NCBI RefSeq assembly: GCF_023703415.1
Contig: NZ_JAGMTU010000010.1
Span: 22,352-86,351, forward strand
Length of the DNA stretch: 64,000 nt
Source: Microbacterium sp. USTB-Y
GTDB taxonomy: Bacteria > Actinomycetota > Actinomycetes > Actinomycetales > Microbacteriaceae
Reading direction: 5' to 3'
This document shows positions 29,416 through 38,396 of this stretch, piece after piece; positions within the stretch are counted from its first letter, which is position 1; each line of letters begins with the position of its first letter. The notes beneath the pieces are model-generated. The model saw only the letters and a list, made by a program, of their open reading frames with translations. It did not search any database and was not told where the DNA came from. Both the position numbers and the translations under genes were made by a program.

Positions 29416-31859
29416 CGGGGATGACGGACCCGGCCGGATCCGGCACCGGGAGCGTCGCCGTCGGCCGCGCCCCTCTGACCGCAGCGGAGGTCGCCGAGCG
29501 TCACGCACGCGGTGAGGCGAACGTCATCGCAGCGCGGACGAGTCGCAGCTTCGGCGAGATCTTCCGTGCGAACGCCTTCACCCGGGTGAACGGCATCTAC
29601 CTCGTGATGCTCCTGCTGATCCTCGGCACCGGATACTTCATCGACGGCCTCTTCGGGCTGCTGATCATCGTGAACAGCGTCGTCGGCATGGTGCAGGAGG
29701 TGCGCGCCAAGCGCACGCTGGATCGGCTGGCGCTGCTGAGCAAGGCGCCGGCCCGCGTCGAGCGGGCCACGGGAGTCGCCGAGGTCGACGTGGAGCAGGT
29801 GGTCCTCGACGACGTCGTGCTGGTCGCCGCGGGGGACCAGATCCCCGTGGACGGCGTCGTCCTGGACGCCACCGGTTTCGAGGTCGACGAGTCGCTGCTC
29901 ACCGGGGAGTCGGAGCCCGTGCTCGCCGGCGTCGGCTACGAGCTCAAGTCCGGCAGCTTCGTGGCCGCCGGATCGGCGGCCTTCCGTGCGACCGCCGTCG
30001 GCGAGCACGCCTACGCCGCGCGTCTCGCCAAGGAGGCCTCCGAGTTCCGGAAGCCGAGTTCGCAGCTGCGCGCCGGGATCGACCAGATCCTCAAGTACGT
30101 CACCTGGGCGCTCATCCCCGTCGGCGTGCTCACGATCGTGAACCAGATCTGGGGTCATGCGGAGGACTGGCGCAACGCCGTGCGCGGCCTCGTGGCCGCC
30201 CTCGTGCCCATGGTTCCCGAGGGGCTGGTGCTCATGACGAGCGTGGCGATGGCCGTCGGCGTGATCCGGCTGGGGCGGCGCAACTGCCTGGTGCAGGACC
30301 TGCCGGCGATCGAGCAGCTCGCCCGCGTCGACGTGGTGTGCACGGACAAGACCGGCACCCTCACCGAGGACGGCATGCGGGTGGGGTCGGTGGAGCCGCT
30401 GGGAGTCGCAGACGACCGGATCGAGGCGGCGCTGGCCGCGATCGGCCGGGCCGAGGGCAAGCCCAACGCGAGCATGGCCGCGATCCTGGAGCATGTCGCC
30501 ACGGCGCCGGCGCTCGCGGTGCAGACCTCGGTTGCGTTCTCCTCGGCCCGAAAATGGGCGGCGGTGCAGTGCACCGGCACCGGTGCGGGATGTGTGGAGA
30601 CCTGGGTGCTCGGCGCACCCGACGTCCTGCTCCCGCCCGGGCATCCCGTGCGCATGCGCTCCGATGCGCTCGCGTCGGATGGGCTGCGCGTCCTCGCGCT
30701 CGCCCGCAGCGATGCGGCGCTGCCCGATCCCGCCGCGGCGGGCGACGGTCTGCCCGACGGCCTCGTCGCCACCGCTCTCGTGGTGCTGGATCAGCGGCTG
30801 CGCGTCGAGGCGCCCGGGGCCATCGCCTACTTCGCCGAGCAGGACGTCGACATCAAGGTGATCTCCGGTGACAACGCGGCCGCCGTCGGCGCGATCGCGG
30901 CGGAGGCCGGAGTCCCGAACGGTCGCGATGCCGTCGACGCTCGAACCCTGGATCCCGAGTCCGCGCGGTTCGATGCGGAGGTGCAGACCCGCACCGCGTT
31001 CGGCCGCGTCACCCCGACGCAGAAGCGCGCGATGGTGCATGCGCTGCAGGCCGACGGGCGCGTCGTCGCGATGACCGGCGACGGCGTCAACGACGTGCTC
31101 GCGCTCAAGGATGCCGACGTGGGCGTGGCGATGGGCTCCGGCTCGCCCGCGGCGCGGGCCGTGTCGCGCATCGTGCTGCTGGACAACTCGTTCGCCACCC
31201 TGCCGCACGTCGTCGCCGAGGGGCGCCGCGTGATCGGCAACATCGAACGCGTCGCGACGCTGTTCCTCACCAAGACGCTGTACTCGATCCTGCTGGCGCT
31301 GCTCGTCGCCGTCACGGCGGTGCCGTTCCCCTTCCTTCCGCGGCATGTGACCCTCATCGCCTGGTTCACCATCGGCATCCCCGCCTTCTTCCTCGCGCTC
31401 GCGCCCAACACGGCCCGGGCACAGGACGGGTTCGTGCGCCGGGTGCTGGACGCGGCCGTCCCGGGCGGCATCGGCGCCGCGCTCGCGTCCTACGGGGCGT
31501 ACCTCACCGCGCGCGCGGTGCTCGGCACCGGGCACGACCTGCGCGTGCTCACCTCGTCCACGGCGTTCCTCGCGCTGATCATCGTCGCGTTCTTCGTGCT
31601 GATCACCGTGGCGCGACCGTTCCGGCCGTGGAAGATCGGACTGGTCGGAGCCATGATCGGGGGGATGCTCGTGGTCATCCTCACCCCGTTCGGATCCCGC
31701 CTGTTCGACGTCGATCTGCACGACCCCCGTGCCGTCCTGATCGGGTGCGCGTTCGGCGCGGCCGGCATCGGCGTGCGCTACGCCGCGCGAGCGGTGCTCC
31801 GCGCCGTGTACGCCGCGGTCACCCGGGGCCGCCAGCGCCGCGAGGCCGCGGCGGGCTGA
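29412..31859 (+). CDS. P-type ATPase, CtpE-like cation transporter
   Basis: An 815-residue P-type ATPase. The actuator motif is LLTGESEP (near 163-170), the phosphorylation motif is CTDKTGTLTE with Asp312, and the hinge is MTGDGVND near residue 553. TM4 carries VPEGLVL, the PEGL form found in Ca2+ and Na+/K+ type pumps. GVIRLGRRNCLVQDLPAIE closely resembles mycobacterial CtpE, a calcium transporter, so Ca2+ is the best guess. There is no heavy-metal-binding N-terminal domain. The start is the GTG at 29412 (overlapping the SDR stop) or the ATG at 29421. The C-terminal helices and an arginine-rich tail are complete. Confidence 0.92.
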   Translation: MTGMTDPAGSGTGSVAVGRAPLTAAEVAERHARGEANVIAARTSRSFGEIFRANAFTRVNGIYLVMLLLILGTGYFIDGLFGLLIIVNSVVGMVQEVRAKRTLDRLALLSKAPARVERATGVAEVDVEQVVLDDVVLVAAGDQIPVDGVVLDATGFEVDESLLTGESEPVLAGVGYELKSGSFVAAGSAAFRATAVGEHAYAARLAKEASEFRKPSSQLRAGIDQILKYVTWALIPVGVLTIVNQIWGHAEDWRNAVRGLVAALVPMVPEGLVLMTSVAMAVGVIRLGRRNCLVQDLPAIEQLARVDVVCTDKTGTLTEDGMRVGSVEPLGVADDRIEAALAAIGRAEGKPNASMAAILEHVATAPALAVQTSVAFSSARKWAAVQCTGTGAGCVETWVLGAPDVLLPPGHPVRMRSDALASDGLRVLALARSDAALPDPAAAGDGLPDGLVATALVVLDQRLRVEAPGAIAYFAEQDVDIKVISGDNAAAVGAIAAEAGVPNGRDAVDARTLDPESARFDAEVQTRTAFGRVTPTQKRAMVHALQADGRVVAMTGDGVNDVLALKDADVGVAMGSGSPAARAVSRIVLLDNSFATLPHVVAEGRRVIGNIERVATLFLTKTLYSILLALLVAVTAVPFPFLPRHVTLIAWFTIGIPAFFLALAPNTARAQDGFVRRVLDAAVPGGIGAALASYGAYLTARAVLGTGHDLRVLTSSTAFLALIIVAFFVLITVARPFRPWKIGLVGAMIGGMLVVILTPFGSRLFDVDLHDPRAVLIGCAFGAAGIGVRYAARAVLRAVYAAVTRGRQRREAAAG

Positions 31860-31904
31860 GCCGGGCGACGGCGGCGTCTGTGGCGTGGAGTCCGGATCCG
31901 CCGC

Positions 31905-33059
31905 TCATCGCGCCCTGGCCAGCGCGATCCGCCGGGCGGTGCCGATCCGGCGGATCTGCACGCGCTCGGCGAGCGCCGCGCCGATGGATCCGGCTCGGCT
32001 CGCGAGTTCCTGGGACCGGCGCTCGACGAGGGCGTGGAACAGCGCGGCGACGGCGAGGCTGAGGGGCACGCCCAGCAGACAGGCCAGCCACCACTGCCCG
32101 GCGCCGAGCAGGTAGCAGAGCGTGGCCAGGATCGGCGCGTGCACGAGATAGAGGCTGAACGACACCCGGCCCAGCCACTGCATCGGCCGGACGCTCAGCG
32201 CGCGCTGGGCGCGCGGCCAGATCACGGCGAGGATCACGAGCAGCGCCGCTCCGGCGCCGGCGAGCGCCCAGAGCACATCGGCGGCGATCGTGCCCGCGGT
32301 GAGCGGGCGTGCGAGCCAACTGGCGATGAGCATCGCGCAGGCGGCGACGGCGATCCAGGGGAGGGCACGGGTCGCCCGCGGGTTGTGCGCGAGCTCCCGC
32401 AGCTGGGGGAGGCGCACCGCGATGAGGGTGCCGAGCAGGAACACCGGCAGGTAGGCGAGCGCGGAGTTGCCGGTGGTGCGCCCCACGAACATCAGCACGA
32501 CGGTCAGCACGGCGACGGGGAGGACGAAGCGCCGGACCCGCAGCGCGACCCAGACGTAGAGCGGCAGCAGCAGCGAGAAGAAGAGCTCCCAGCGCAGCGA
32601 CCAGAGCACATTGTCGATCGGGTAGTCGGAGCGCAGCAGCGTCATCTGGGAGAGCACGTCTCCGGCCGAGACGCTGGTGGCCTGTGCATCCTGCATCCAG
32701 GAGTCCTCCGGCATCGTCGTGGCGTCTCGGGGAACCAGCTGGACGAGCAGCGTCGCGGCGCCGAGGGCGGCGATCACCGGCAGGTACAGGCGGAACAGGC
32801 GCGCCGGGAAGTAGCGCGCCCAGGAGAAGCCGGAGCGCAGGGCGGGCAGTGCGACGACGAGGCCGGAGAGCACGAAGAAGACCATGACCGCCTCGGATCC
32901 GGCGAGCAGGAGCTTCAGCGGAGACTGCGTGAGCATCGCCCAGCCGGCCGGGTCGAGCCACGGCTGCGCGATCAAGGAGGCGTGATGGAGGAGGACGATC
33001 CCCGCCGCGAGGCCGCGGAGGCCGTCGAGAGAACTGATCCTGTTACCGTTCTGTGACAT
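31905..33059 (-). CDS. acyltransferase 3 family membrane protein
   Basis: A 384-residue integral membrane O-acyltransferase. The family opening SSLDGLRGLAAGIVLLHHAS includes the conserved histidine. Later it has MVFFVLSGLVVALPALRSG, YFPARLFRLYLPVI and a C-terminal SFSLYLVHAPIL, all typical of OafA/YrhL-like enzymes that acetylate cell-surface sugars or antibiotics. About ten helices are predicted. The ATG at 33059 follows AAACGGG, and a TACCGT hexamer lies 8 nt upstream. Its 3' end converges with the P-type ATPase gene across 45 bp. The acceptor is unknown. Confidence 0.88.
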   Translation of the reverse strand: MSQNGNRISSLDGLRGLAAGIVLLHHASLIAQPWLDPAGWAMLTQSPLKLLLAGSEAVMVFFVLSGLVVALPALRSGFSWARYFPARLFRLYLPVIAALGAATLLVQLVPRDATTMPEDSWMQDAQATSVSAGDVLSQMTLLRSDYPIDNVLWSLRWELFFSLLLPLYVWVALRVRRFVLPVAVLTVVLMFVGRTTGNSALAYLPVFLLGTLIAVRLPQLRELAHNPRATRALPWIAVAACAMLIASWLARPLTAGTIAADVLWALAGAGAALLVILAVIWPRAQRALSVRPMQWLGRVSFSLYLVHAPILATLCYLLGAGQWWLACLLGVPLSLAVAALFHALVERRSQELASRAGSIGAALAERVQIRRIGTARRIALARAR

Positions 33060-33137
33060 CCCGTTTCACGGTAGGCACGGAGTCTGGACGTCTCCTGGAT
33101 CGCGCCTGGGGGCTTGCGAAAAGGCGAGTCGTGTGGT

Positions 33138-33635
33138 TCAGTCGCCCGCGACCACGATGACCTCGCCACCGGTGAGCGTCACCAGCTCGTCGAAGCTCAG
33201 CGGCATCACGGTGTGGGGCGTGCCGCCGGCGGTCCAGACGACGTCGTAGTCGCGCAGCGCCTCGTCGATGACCGTGCGCACGCGGGCCGGATGTCCGACC
33301 GGCGCCACGCCGCCGATGGCCTGTCCGGTCACCTCGCGCACCGTGGCGGCGGGCGCCATCGCGACGGCGCCGGCCCCGACCGCGGCGGTCAGCAGGTCGA
33401 CGTCGACGCGGTGCCGTCCGCTCGTCATCACGAGCAGCGGCTCTCCGTCGGCGAGGAAGAGCAGACTGGATCCGATCGCTCCCACCTCGCAGCCCAGGGC
33501 CGCGGCGGCCTGTGCGGCGGTGCGGGCCGAATCCGGCAGCTCGCGCACCTGCGACGCCAGTCCCGCGGCGTGCACGTGCTGCTGCACGATCCGGCTGCGT
33601 TCGGGGAGGGGCGCGCTCGTCTGCTGCTCGGTCAT
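33138..33635 (-). CDS. YbaK/EbsC-type aminoacyl-tRNA deacylase family protein
   Basis: A 165-residue YbaK/ProX-fold protein. Characteristic segments are LPDSARTAAQAAAALGCEVG, SLLFLADGEPLLVMTSG, the strand GAVAMAPAATVREVTGQAIGG and the late motif WTAGGTPHTVMPLSFDEL. Members clear mischarged aminoacyl-tRNAs such as Cys-tRNA-Pro in trans. The ATG at 33635 gives the typical length; a longer frame to 33965 would overlap the divergent pepN start region. Only 55 bp separate it from pepN, so their promoters overlap. Confidence 0.9.
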   Translation of the reverse strand: MTEQQTSAPLPERSRIVQQHVHAAGLASQVRELPDSARTAAQAAAALGCEVGAIGSSLLFLADGEPLLVMTSGRHRVDVDLLTAAVGAGAVAMAPAATVREVTGQAIGGVAPVGHPARVRTVIDEALRDYDVVWTAGGTPHTVMPLSFDELVTLTGGEVIVVAGD

Positions 33636-33690
33636 GCGACCATGCTCGCACAGCGCCCGACAGGGGTGCGGAACATGGAACGATGGATCC

Positions 33691-36186
33691 ATGACCTCCG
33701 CGAACCTCACCCGGACCGAGACCGCCGCGCGCTCTGCGGGGATCACCCTGCTCCGTACCCGGCTCGAGCTCGACGTGACCGGTGCCGCAGACCCGGGGGT
33801 CACCGGATTCCCGACGGCGAGCACGCTGGAGTTCGACGCGACGGCGGACGAGACGTGGGTCGACTTCCTCGGCGAGGACGTGAGCGAGGTCCTGCTCAAC
33901 GACGCGCCCCAGGAGGTCGAGTGGGACGGTGCGCGCATCCGGCTCGCGGGCCTCGCGGCGCACAACGTCGTGGTGATCCGTGCGACGGGCGCCTACAGCC
34001 GCTCCGGGGAGGGACTGCACCGCTTCGTCGACCCGGTGGACGGGAACACGTACCTCTACACGCACGACGAGCCCGCCGATGCGCGCCGGTTCATGGCGTG
34101 CTTCGAGCAGCCGGATATGAAGGCGCCGCTGACAGTCTCCGTGACCGCGCTCGCGGGGTGGGAGGTGCTGGCCAATCAGTCCGCCGCGTCGGTGCAGGTC
34201 GAGGGCGACGTGCAGACCGTCGAGTTCGCGCCGACGCGGCCGCTCTCCAGCTATCTCGTCTGCGTGGCGGCCGGACCCTATGTGCGGGTGACCTCCGAGT
34301 GGCGCCGCGACGACCTGGTGGTGCCGCTCTCCGTGCTGAGCCGCGCCTCAATGGCGGAGCACCTCGCCGCCGTGGAGATCCTGGAGATCACGAGGCAGGG
34401 GCTGGACTTCTTCGCGGAGGCGTTCGCGTTCCCCTATCCCTGGGGCAAGTACGACCAGATCTTCGTGCCGGAGTACAACATCGGCGCCATGGAGAACCCC
34501 GGGCTGGTGACCTTCACGGAGTCCTATCTCTACCGGGGTGCCGCGACGCGCGCGCAGCGCCAGGCTCGCGCGAACACGATCCTGCACGAGATGGCCCACA
34601 TGTGGTTCGGCGACCTCGTGACGATGCGCTGGTGGGACGACCTGTGGCTCAAGGAGTCGTTCGCCGACTACATGGGAGCCCATGCCTCCGTCGCCGCGAC
34701 CGAGTTCACCGATGCCTGGGTCGCCTTCGCGAACCGCCGCAAGGCCTGGGCGTACACGCAGGACCAGCTGCCCAGCACCCACCCGATCGTCGCCGACATC
34801 GCCGATCTCGAGGCCGCGAAGCTGAACTTCGACGGCATCACCTACGCCAAGGGCGCCGCGGTGCTCAAGCAGCTCGTCGCGTTCGTCGGGGAGGAGGCCT
34901 TCTTCGACGGCGCCCGGCGCTACTTCGCCCGGCACGCCTACGGCAACACCACGCTGGAGGACCTGCTCGTCGAACTGGAGCGCGCGTCGGGGCGCGACAT
35001 GCGCGCGTGGGCGCAGGCGTGGCTGCAGACGACCGGGATGAGCACGCTGAGCATGGAGCGGGGCGACGGCGAGGGCGCCGTCCTGGTCCAGACCGACCCC
35101 CGCCCGCACCGGCTCCAGATCGGGCTCTACGGCCTCGAGGACGGCCGGCTCGTGCTGCGGCGGCACGTCCCCGTCGACATCGCCGACGAGCGCACCGCCG
35201 TCGTGCTCCCGGATGCCGACCTCGTCCTCCTCAACGACGGCGACCTCACCTACGCCAAGGCCCGCCTCGACGACCGGTCGCTCGACGCCGCCGAGCGCGG
35301 GCTGTCCTCGCTCGGAGATCCGCTGGCCCGCGGCCTGGTCTGGTCGGCGCTGTGGAACGCCACCAGGGACGGCGAGCTCGGCGTGGCCCGCTACCTCGCC
35401 ATCGTCGAGGCCCATGCGCCGGCTGAGACCGACAGCGCACTTCTCGGCGGCGCGGTGCTGAACGCGGCGACGGCGATCGGCCACTATCTGCCCGATGCCG
35501 AGCGCGCCGGCGCCCGCCGGGCCTGGCTCGACGCGACGTGGCAGGCGCTCGGGAAGGCGGAGGCCGGCAGCGACGCCCAGCTCATCTGGGCGCGGGCCTT
35601 CGCCGCCGCCGCATCCTTCGACGACTCCCGCCGGCTCGACGTCTCCTCGCTGCTCATCGGAGCCGGTCCGCGCGGTCTCCCGATGGATGCGGACCTGCGC
35701 TGGGAGCTCCTGACCGCGCTCGTCGCCACCGGGCACGCCGGGGCCGAGGAGATCACCGAGGAGCACTTGCGCGACCACACCGCGAGCGGACGCACCGCCG
35801 CGCTCGCCGCCGCCGCCTCCACCCCGAACGCGCTCGTGCGGGCGGCCGACTGGCGAGCGGCCTGGAGCGACCTCACGCTCACGAACGACCATCTCGATGC
35901 GACGATCCGCGGGTTCGGCGCCGGAGGGCGCCGCGACCTCGTGGAGACGTTCGACGAGGAGTACTTCACCCGCATCGAGTCCGCATGGGCCGAGCGCTCG
36001 ATCGAGATCGCGCGCCGCCTCGTGATCGGCCTGTATCCGGACACCGAGACGACCGAACTGGTCGACGCCTGGCTCGAGTCGCATCCGCAGGCTCCGGCCG
36101 CGCTGCGGCGGATCGTGCTCGAACAGCGCGATCACCAGCAGCGCGCCATCCGCGTGCGGGAGCTGCAGGGAGCACGCGTGGGCTGA
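33691..36186 (+). CDS. pepN: aminopeptidase N (M1 family)
   Basis: An 831-residue zinc aminopeptidase that trims N-terminal residues from peptides. It contains the exopeptidase motif GAMEN (265-269) and the zinc site HEMAH with His299, His303 and Glu322 (HExxH-18-E). The N-terminal beta domain contains FMACFEQPDMKAPL. The C-terminal half is ERAP1-like helical repeats, as in actinobacterial and streptomycete PepN. Two out-of-frame ATGs lie just upstream; the frame fixes the start at 33691, where AACGAT precedes the ATG by 6 nt and no ribosome-binding site is seen. It has no signal peptide and is cytosolic. Confidence 0.96.
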   Translation: MTSANLTRTETAARSAGITLLRTRLELDVTGAADPGVTGFPTASTLEFDATADETWVDFLGEDVSEVLLNDAPQEVEWDGARIRLAGLAAHNVVVIRATGAYSRSGEGLHRFVDPVDGNTYLYTHDEPADARRFMACFEQPDMKAPLTVSVTALAGWEVLANQSAASVQVEGDVQTVEFAPTRPLSSYLVCVAAGPYVRVTSEWRRDDLVVPLSVLSRASMAEHLAAVEILEITRQGLDFFAEAFAFPYPWGKYDQIFVPEYNIGAMENPGLVTFTESYLYRGAATRAQRQARANTILHEMAHMWFGDLVTMRWWDDLWLKESFADYMGAHASVAATEFTDAWVAFANRRKAWAYTQDQLPSTHPIVADIADLEAAKLNFDGITYAKGAAVLKQLVAFVGEEAFFDGARRYFARHAYGNTTLEDLLVELERASGRDMRAWAQAWLQTTGMSTLSMERGDGEGAVLVQTDPRPHRLQIGLYGLEDGRLVLRRHVPVDIADERTAVVLPDADLVLLNDGDLTYAKARLDDRSLDAAERGLSSLGDPLARGLVWSALWNATRDGELGVARYLAIVEAHAPAETDSALLGGAVLNAATAIGHYLPDAERAGARRAWLDATWQALGKAEAGSDAQLIWARAFAAAASFDDSRRLDVSSLLIGAGPRGLPMDADLRWELLTALVATGHAGAEEITEEHLRDHTASGRTAALAAAASTPNALVRAADWRAAWSDLTLTNDHLDATIRGFGAGGRRDLVETFDEEYFTRIESAWAERSIEIARRLVIGLYPDTETTELVDAWLESHPQAPAALRRIVLEQRDHQQRAIRVRELQGARVG

Positions 36187-36237
36187 CCGCCACGGGCGGC
36201 GCGGCGCGCGCAGGGATCGGGGGCCCGGGGGCGGTCC

Positions 36238-36243
36238 TAGAGT
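36238..36243 (+). promoter_or_regulatory. -10 element of a leaderless start (CPA2 antiporter)
   Basis: TAGAGT, then GAGCGC (6 nt), then the ATG at 36250. The spacer is identical to that before the SDR gene at 28561. Confidence 0.5.
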
Positions 36244-36249
36244 GAGCGC

Positions 36250-37425
36250 ATGACGTTCGCGACGCTCGCGCTCCTCGTGCTGGTGGGTCTGGCGGGCCCC
36301 CTGCTGTCCGCGCGACGCGCCTGGCGGGTGCCGCTGATCGCGGGGGAGCTGCTCGCCGGCCTCGTGGTCGGCGCCAGCGGCTTCGGCTGGGTGGATGCGA
36401 GCGAGCCGACGCTGACCCTGCTCGCGCAGATCGGCTTCGGGCTGATCATGCTCGTGATCGGCTCGCACATCCCGGTGCTCGACCGTGCTGTGCGCTCCGC
36501 GATCGGACGCGGGGCGCTGGGCGCGCTCCTCGTGGCCCTGGTCGCCGCGGCCCTCGGCATCGGCGTCGCGCTGCTGTTCGGCAATCAGCACGGTGCCGTC
36601 TACACCGTGCTGATCGCATCCTCCTCCGCGGCGCTCGTGCTGCCGATGCTGCAGTCGATGGGGATCGCCGCGGCCTCGGCCGCGCAGCTGGTCGCCCAGA
36701 TCGCGATCGCCGACGTCGCGTGCATCCTCGCCCTGCCGCTCGTGCTGCAGCCCTCGCGGGTGCCCCTGGTGGCGCTCGGCGGAGTGGGGATCGCCGCCGC
36801 CGGGGTCGTGCTCGTGGTCGTGCTGCGCCGCATAGGCCCGCGCCGGCTGCATCTGCTGCACGCGGTGTCGGAGTCGCGGCGCTTCGCGCTCGAGCTGCGG
36901 TTCAGCCTGCTCGCCCTTTTCGCCCTGGCGGGGATCGCGCAGTTCACGCACGTGTCGGTGATGATGGCGGGGTTCACGCTCGGGCTCGTGCTCGCCGCGG
37001 TCGGTCAGCCGCGGAGGCTGGCCCGGCAGCTCTTCGGAATGACCGAGGGCTTCTTCGGCCCGCTGTTCTTCGTCTGGCTCGGCGCGTCGATCGATCTGCG
37101 ACACCTCGCCGCGCATCCGCAGATGATCCTCCTCGGTCTCGCGCTCGGCGCCGCGGCCGTGCTCGCGCACCTGATCGCCCGCGCGGCAGGGCTGCCGTGG
37201 CCGCAGACGGTCGCCTCGGCGGGCCAGCTCGGCGTTCCCGTGGCGGCGGTGGCCCTGGGGGTGGAGACGTCGACGCTGCTGCCCGGGGAAGGCGCCGCCA
37301 TCCTCCTGGGCGCGCTCGTCGCGGTGGTGTCGTCCACGGCGGCCGTCGCCGCGGTGTCCCGTCGGTCGCGGACCGATCCGGCGGATCCTCCCGGGACGAC
37401 GCCCGCGGTCACCCCGACGGGGTGA
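36250..37425 (+). CDS. cation:proton antiporter, CPA2 family
   Basis: A 391-residue membrane protein with about 12 helices of the Na+/H+ exchanger (CPA2/KefB-like) type. It contains PLIAGELLAGLVVGASGFGW in the first helices, LLAQIGFGLIMLVIGSHI, the discontinuous-helix region with AQIAIADVACILAL (the Asp being the likely ion site) and FFGPLFFVWLGASIDL. There is no TrkA_N domain, so the chain is the transport unit only. The exported ion is not determined. It has a leaderless-type start. It converges with the MBL-fold gene. Confidence 0.88.
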   Translation: MTFATLALLVLVGLAGPLLSARRAWRVPLIAGELLAGLVVGASGFGWVDASEPTLTLLAQIGFGLIMLVIGSHIPVLDRAVRSAIGRGALGALLVALVAAALGIGVALLFGNQHGAVYTVLIASSSAALVLPMLQSMGIAAASAAQLVAQIAIADVACILALPLVLQPSRVPLVALGGVGIAAAGVVLVVVLRRIGPRRLHLLHAVSESRRFALELRFSLLALFALAGIAQFTHVSVMMAGFTLGLVLAAVGQPRRLARQLFGMTEGFFGPLFFVWLGASIDLRHLAAHPQMILLGLALGAAAVLAHLIARAAGLPWPQTVASAGQLGVPVAAVALGVETSTLLPGEGAAILLGALVAVVSSTAAVAAVSRRSRTDPADPPGTTPAVTPTG

Positions 37426-37426
37426 C
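37408..37426. terminator. short hairpin spanning the CPA2 stop codon
   Basis: GTCACCCC (37408-37415) and GGGGTGAC (37419-37426) pair around a GAC loop, across the stop codon. It probably acts as the terminator between the convergent genes, though the loop is tight. Confidence 0.4.
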
Positions 37427-37478
37427 GCCCACGGCCGTCACCATGGCCGCGGTTCGCGGATGCGGGCGACCCGTCGCG

Positions 37479-38117
37479 TCAGGTCTCGAGGTCGTCGCCG
37501 GGGTCCAGCTCGAAGAACTCTCCGCCGTGCTCCTCGGTCGCCCACTTCAGCCGCGAGCGGTGCATGTTCGACCCGATCACCGAGAGCGTCATGTCGTGCG
37601 TGCCGAAGGCGCGGCGCGGCGCGACGGCGAGCACGAAGTCGATCGCATCGCCGATCTTCAGCCACGGCGCCCCGAGCGGGGCGGCAAGGGTCTGCACATC
37701 GACGCCCTCGGGGATCGCGTAGGAATCGCCGGGGTAGTAGAGCTCGTCGTCGACGAGCACGCCGACGTTGTCGATGAGCGGGATCGACGAGTGGATCTCG
37801 GCGTGCACCCCGCCGAAGAACCGCAGGGTGAAGTCGCCCGCGGTCACGGTGTCGCCGGGAGCGACCTCGGTGATCTCGTATCCGGGTGCGGACCGGACCA
37901 CGCCGGCCGGGGCGAAGATCGGCGTCCCCGGCGCGTCGCGCAGGATCCGATCCAGGTGATCCGGCGTCCAGTGGTCGGGGTGCTCGTGGGTGATGACCAC
38001 GCCGACGAGGTGCTGCAGCTCGTCCAGTGGCAGGGTGAAGCTGCCGGGGTCGATGAGGAGGGTCTGCCCATGGTCCTCGACGCGGAGAGCCGCGTGCTCA
38101 TGCTTGGTGATGCGCAT
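37479..38117 (-). CDS. MBL-fold metal-dependent hydrolase (UlaG-like)
   Basis: A 212-residue metallo-beta-lactamase-fold protein. The metal motif is THEHPDHW, with later ligands in GGVHAEIHSS, YYPGDSY (metal-binding Asp) and FGTHDMTL. It starts MRITKHEHAALRVEDHGQTL, typical of the small UlaG/Beta-lactamase_2 group, which includes lactonases and phosphodiesterases; the substrate is not known. The ATG at 38117 fits the family N-terminus exactly. It stands alone on the minus strand between the antiporter and the tRNA-Glu gene. Confidence 0.9.
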   Translation of the reverse strand: MRITKHEHAALRVEDHGQTLLIDPGSFTLPLDELQHLVGVVITHEHPDHWTPDHLDRILRDAPGTPIFAPAGVVRSAPGYEITEVAPGDTVTAGDFTLRFFGGVHAEIHSSIPLIDNVGVLVDDELYYPGDSYAIPEGVDVQTLAAPLGAPWLKIGDAIDFVLAVAPRRAFGTHDMTLSVIGSNMHRSRLKWATEEHGGEFFELDPGDDLET

Positions 38118-38178
38118 GGTCCGAGCGTAATCCCGCGCGACGCGACACTCCCGGGGATCGTGATCGACCGGCCCCGAT

Positions 38179-38207
38179 TTGGCGGGTGCTGCGCGTCATG
38201 TCATACT
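38179..38207 (+). promoter_or_regulatory. sigma-A-type promoter of tRNA-Glu
   Basis: A -35 TTGGCG (38179-38184), a 17-bp spacer and a -10 CATACT (38202-38207). Transcription would start near 38214, about 32 nt before the mature tRNA. Confidence 0.6.
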
Positions 38208-38245
38208 TGAACGGTTGTCGCGAGACGGAAACGGATCGCAAAGAC

Positions 38246-38318
38246 GGCCCCATCGTATAGCGGCCTAGTACGCCGCCCTCTCACGGCGGTAACGCGGGTT
38301 CGAATCCCGCTGGGGTCA
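38246..38318 (+). tRNA. tRNA-Glu (anticodon CTC)
   Basis: A 73-nt cloverleaf. The acceptor GGCCCCA pairs with TGGGGTC (one G-T pair). The D stem is GTAT/GTAC, and the anticodon stem CCGCC/GGCGG has the loop CTCTCAC with anticodon CTC. The T arm is GCGGG-TTCGAAT-CCCGC and the discriminator is A38318. It reads GAG codons. Confidence 0.95.
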
Positions 38319-38328
38319 CAGACAGCAC

Positions 38329-38360
38329 ACGAAAGCCCTCGGTTCGCCGAGGGCTTTCGT
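38329..38360 (+). terminator. intrinsic terminator of tRNA-Glu
   Basis: A perfect 14-bp stem, 38329-38342 with 38347-38360, closed by a TTCG tetraloop, begins 10 nt after the tRNA. The core is GCCCTCGG/CCGAGGGC. It also insulates proS, whose -10 starts 25 nt later. Confidence 0.85.
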
Positions 38361-38384
38361 CGTCTGCGGATCCGTTCGCGTCGG

Positions 38385-38390
38385 TATCCT
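38385..38390 (+). promoter_or_regulatory. -10 element of a leaderless start (proS)
   Basis: TATCCT, then 6 nt, then the GTG at 38397. No ribosome-binding site can fit in this space. Confidence 0.5.
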
Positions 38391-38396
38391 CGAGAC

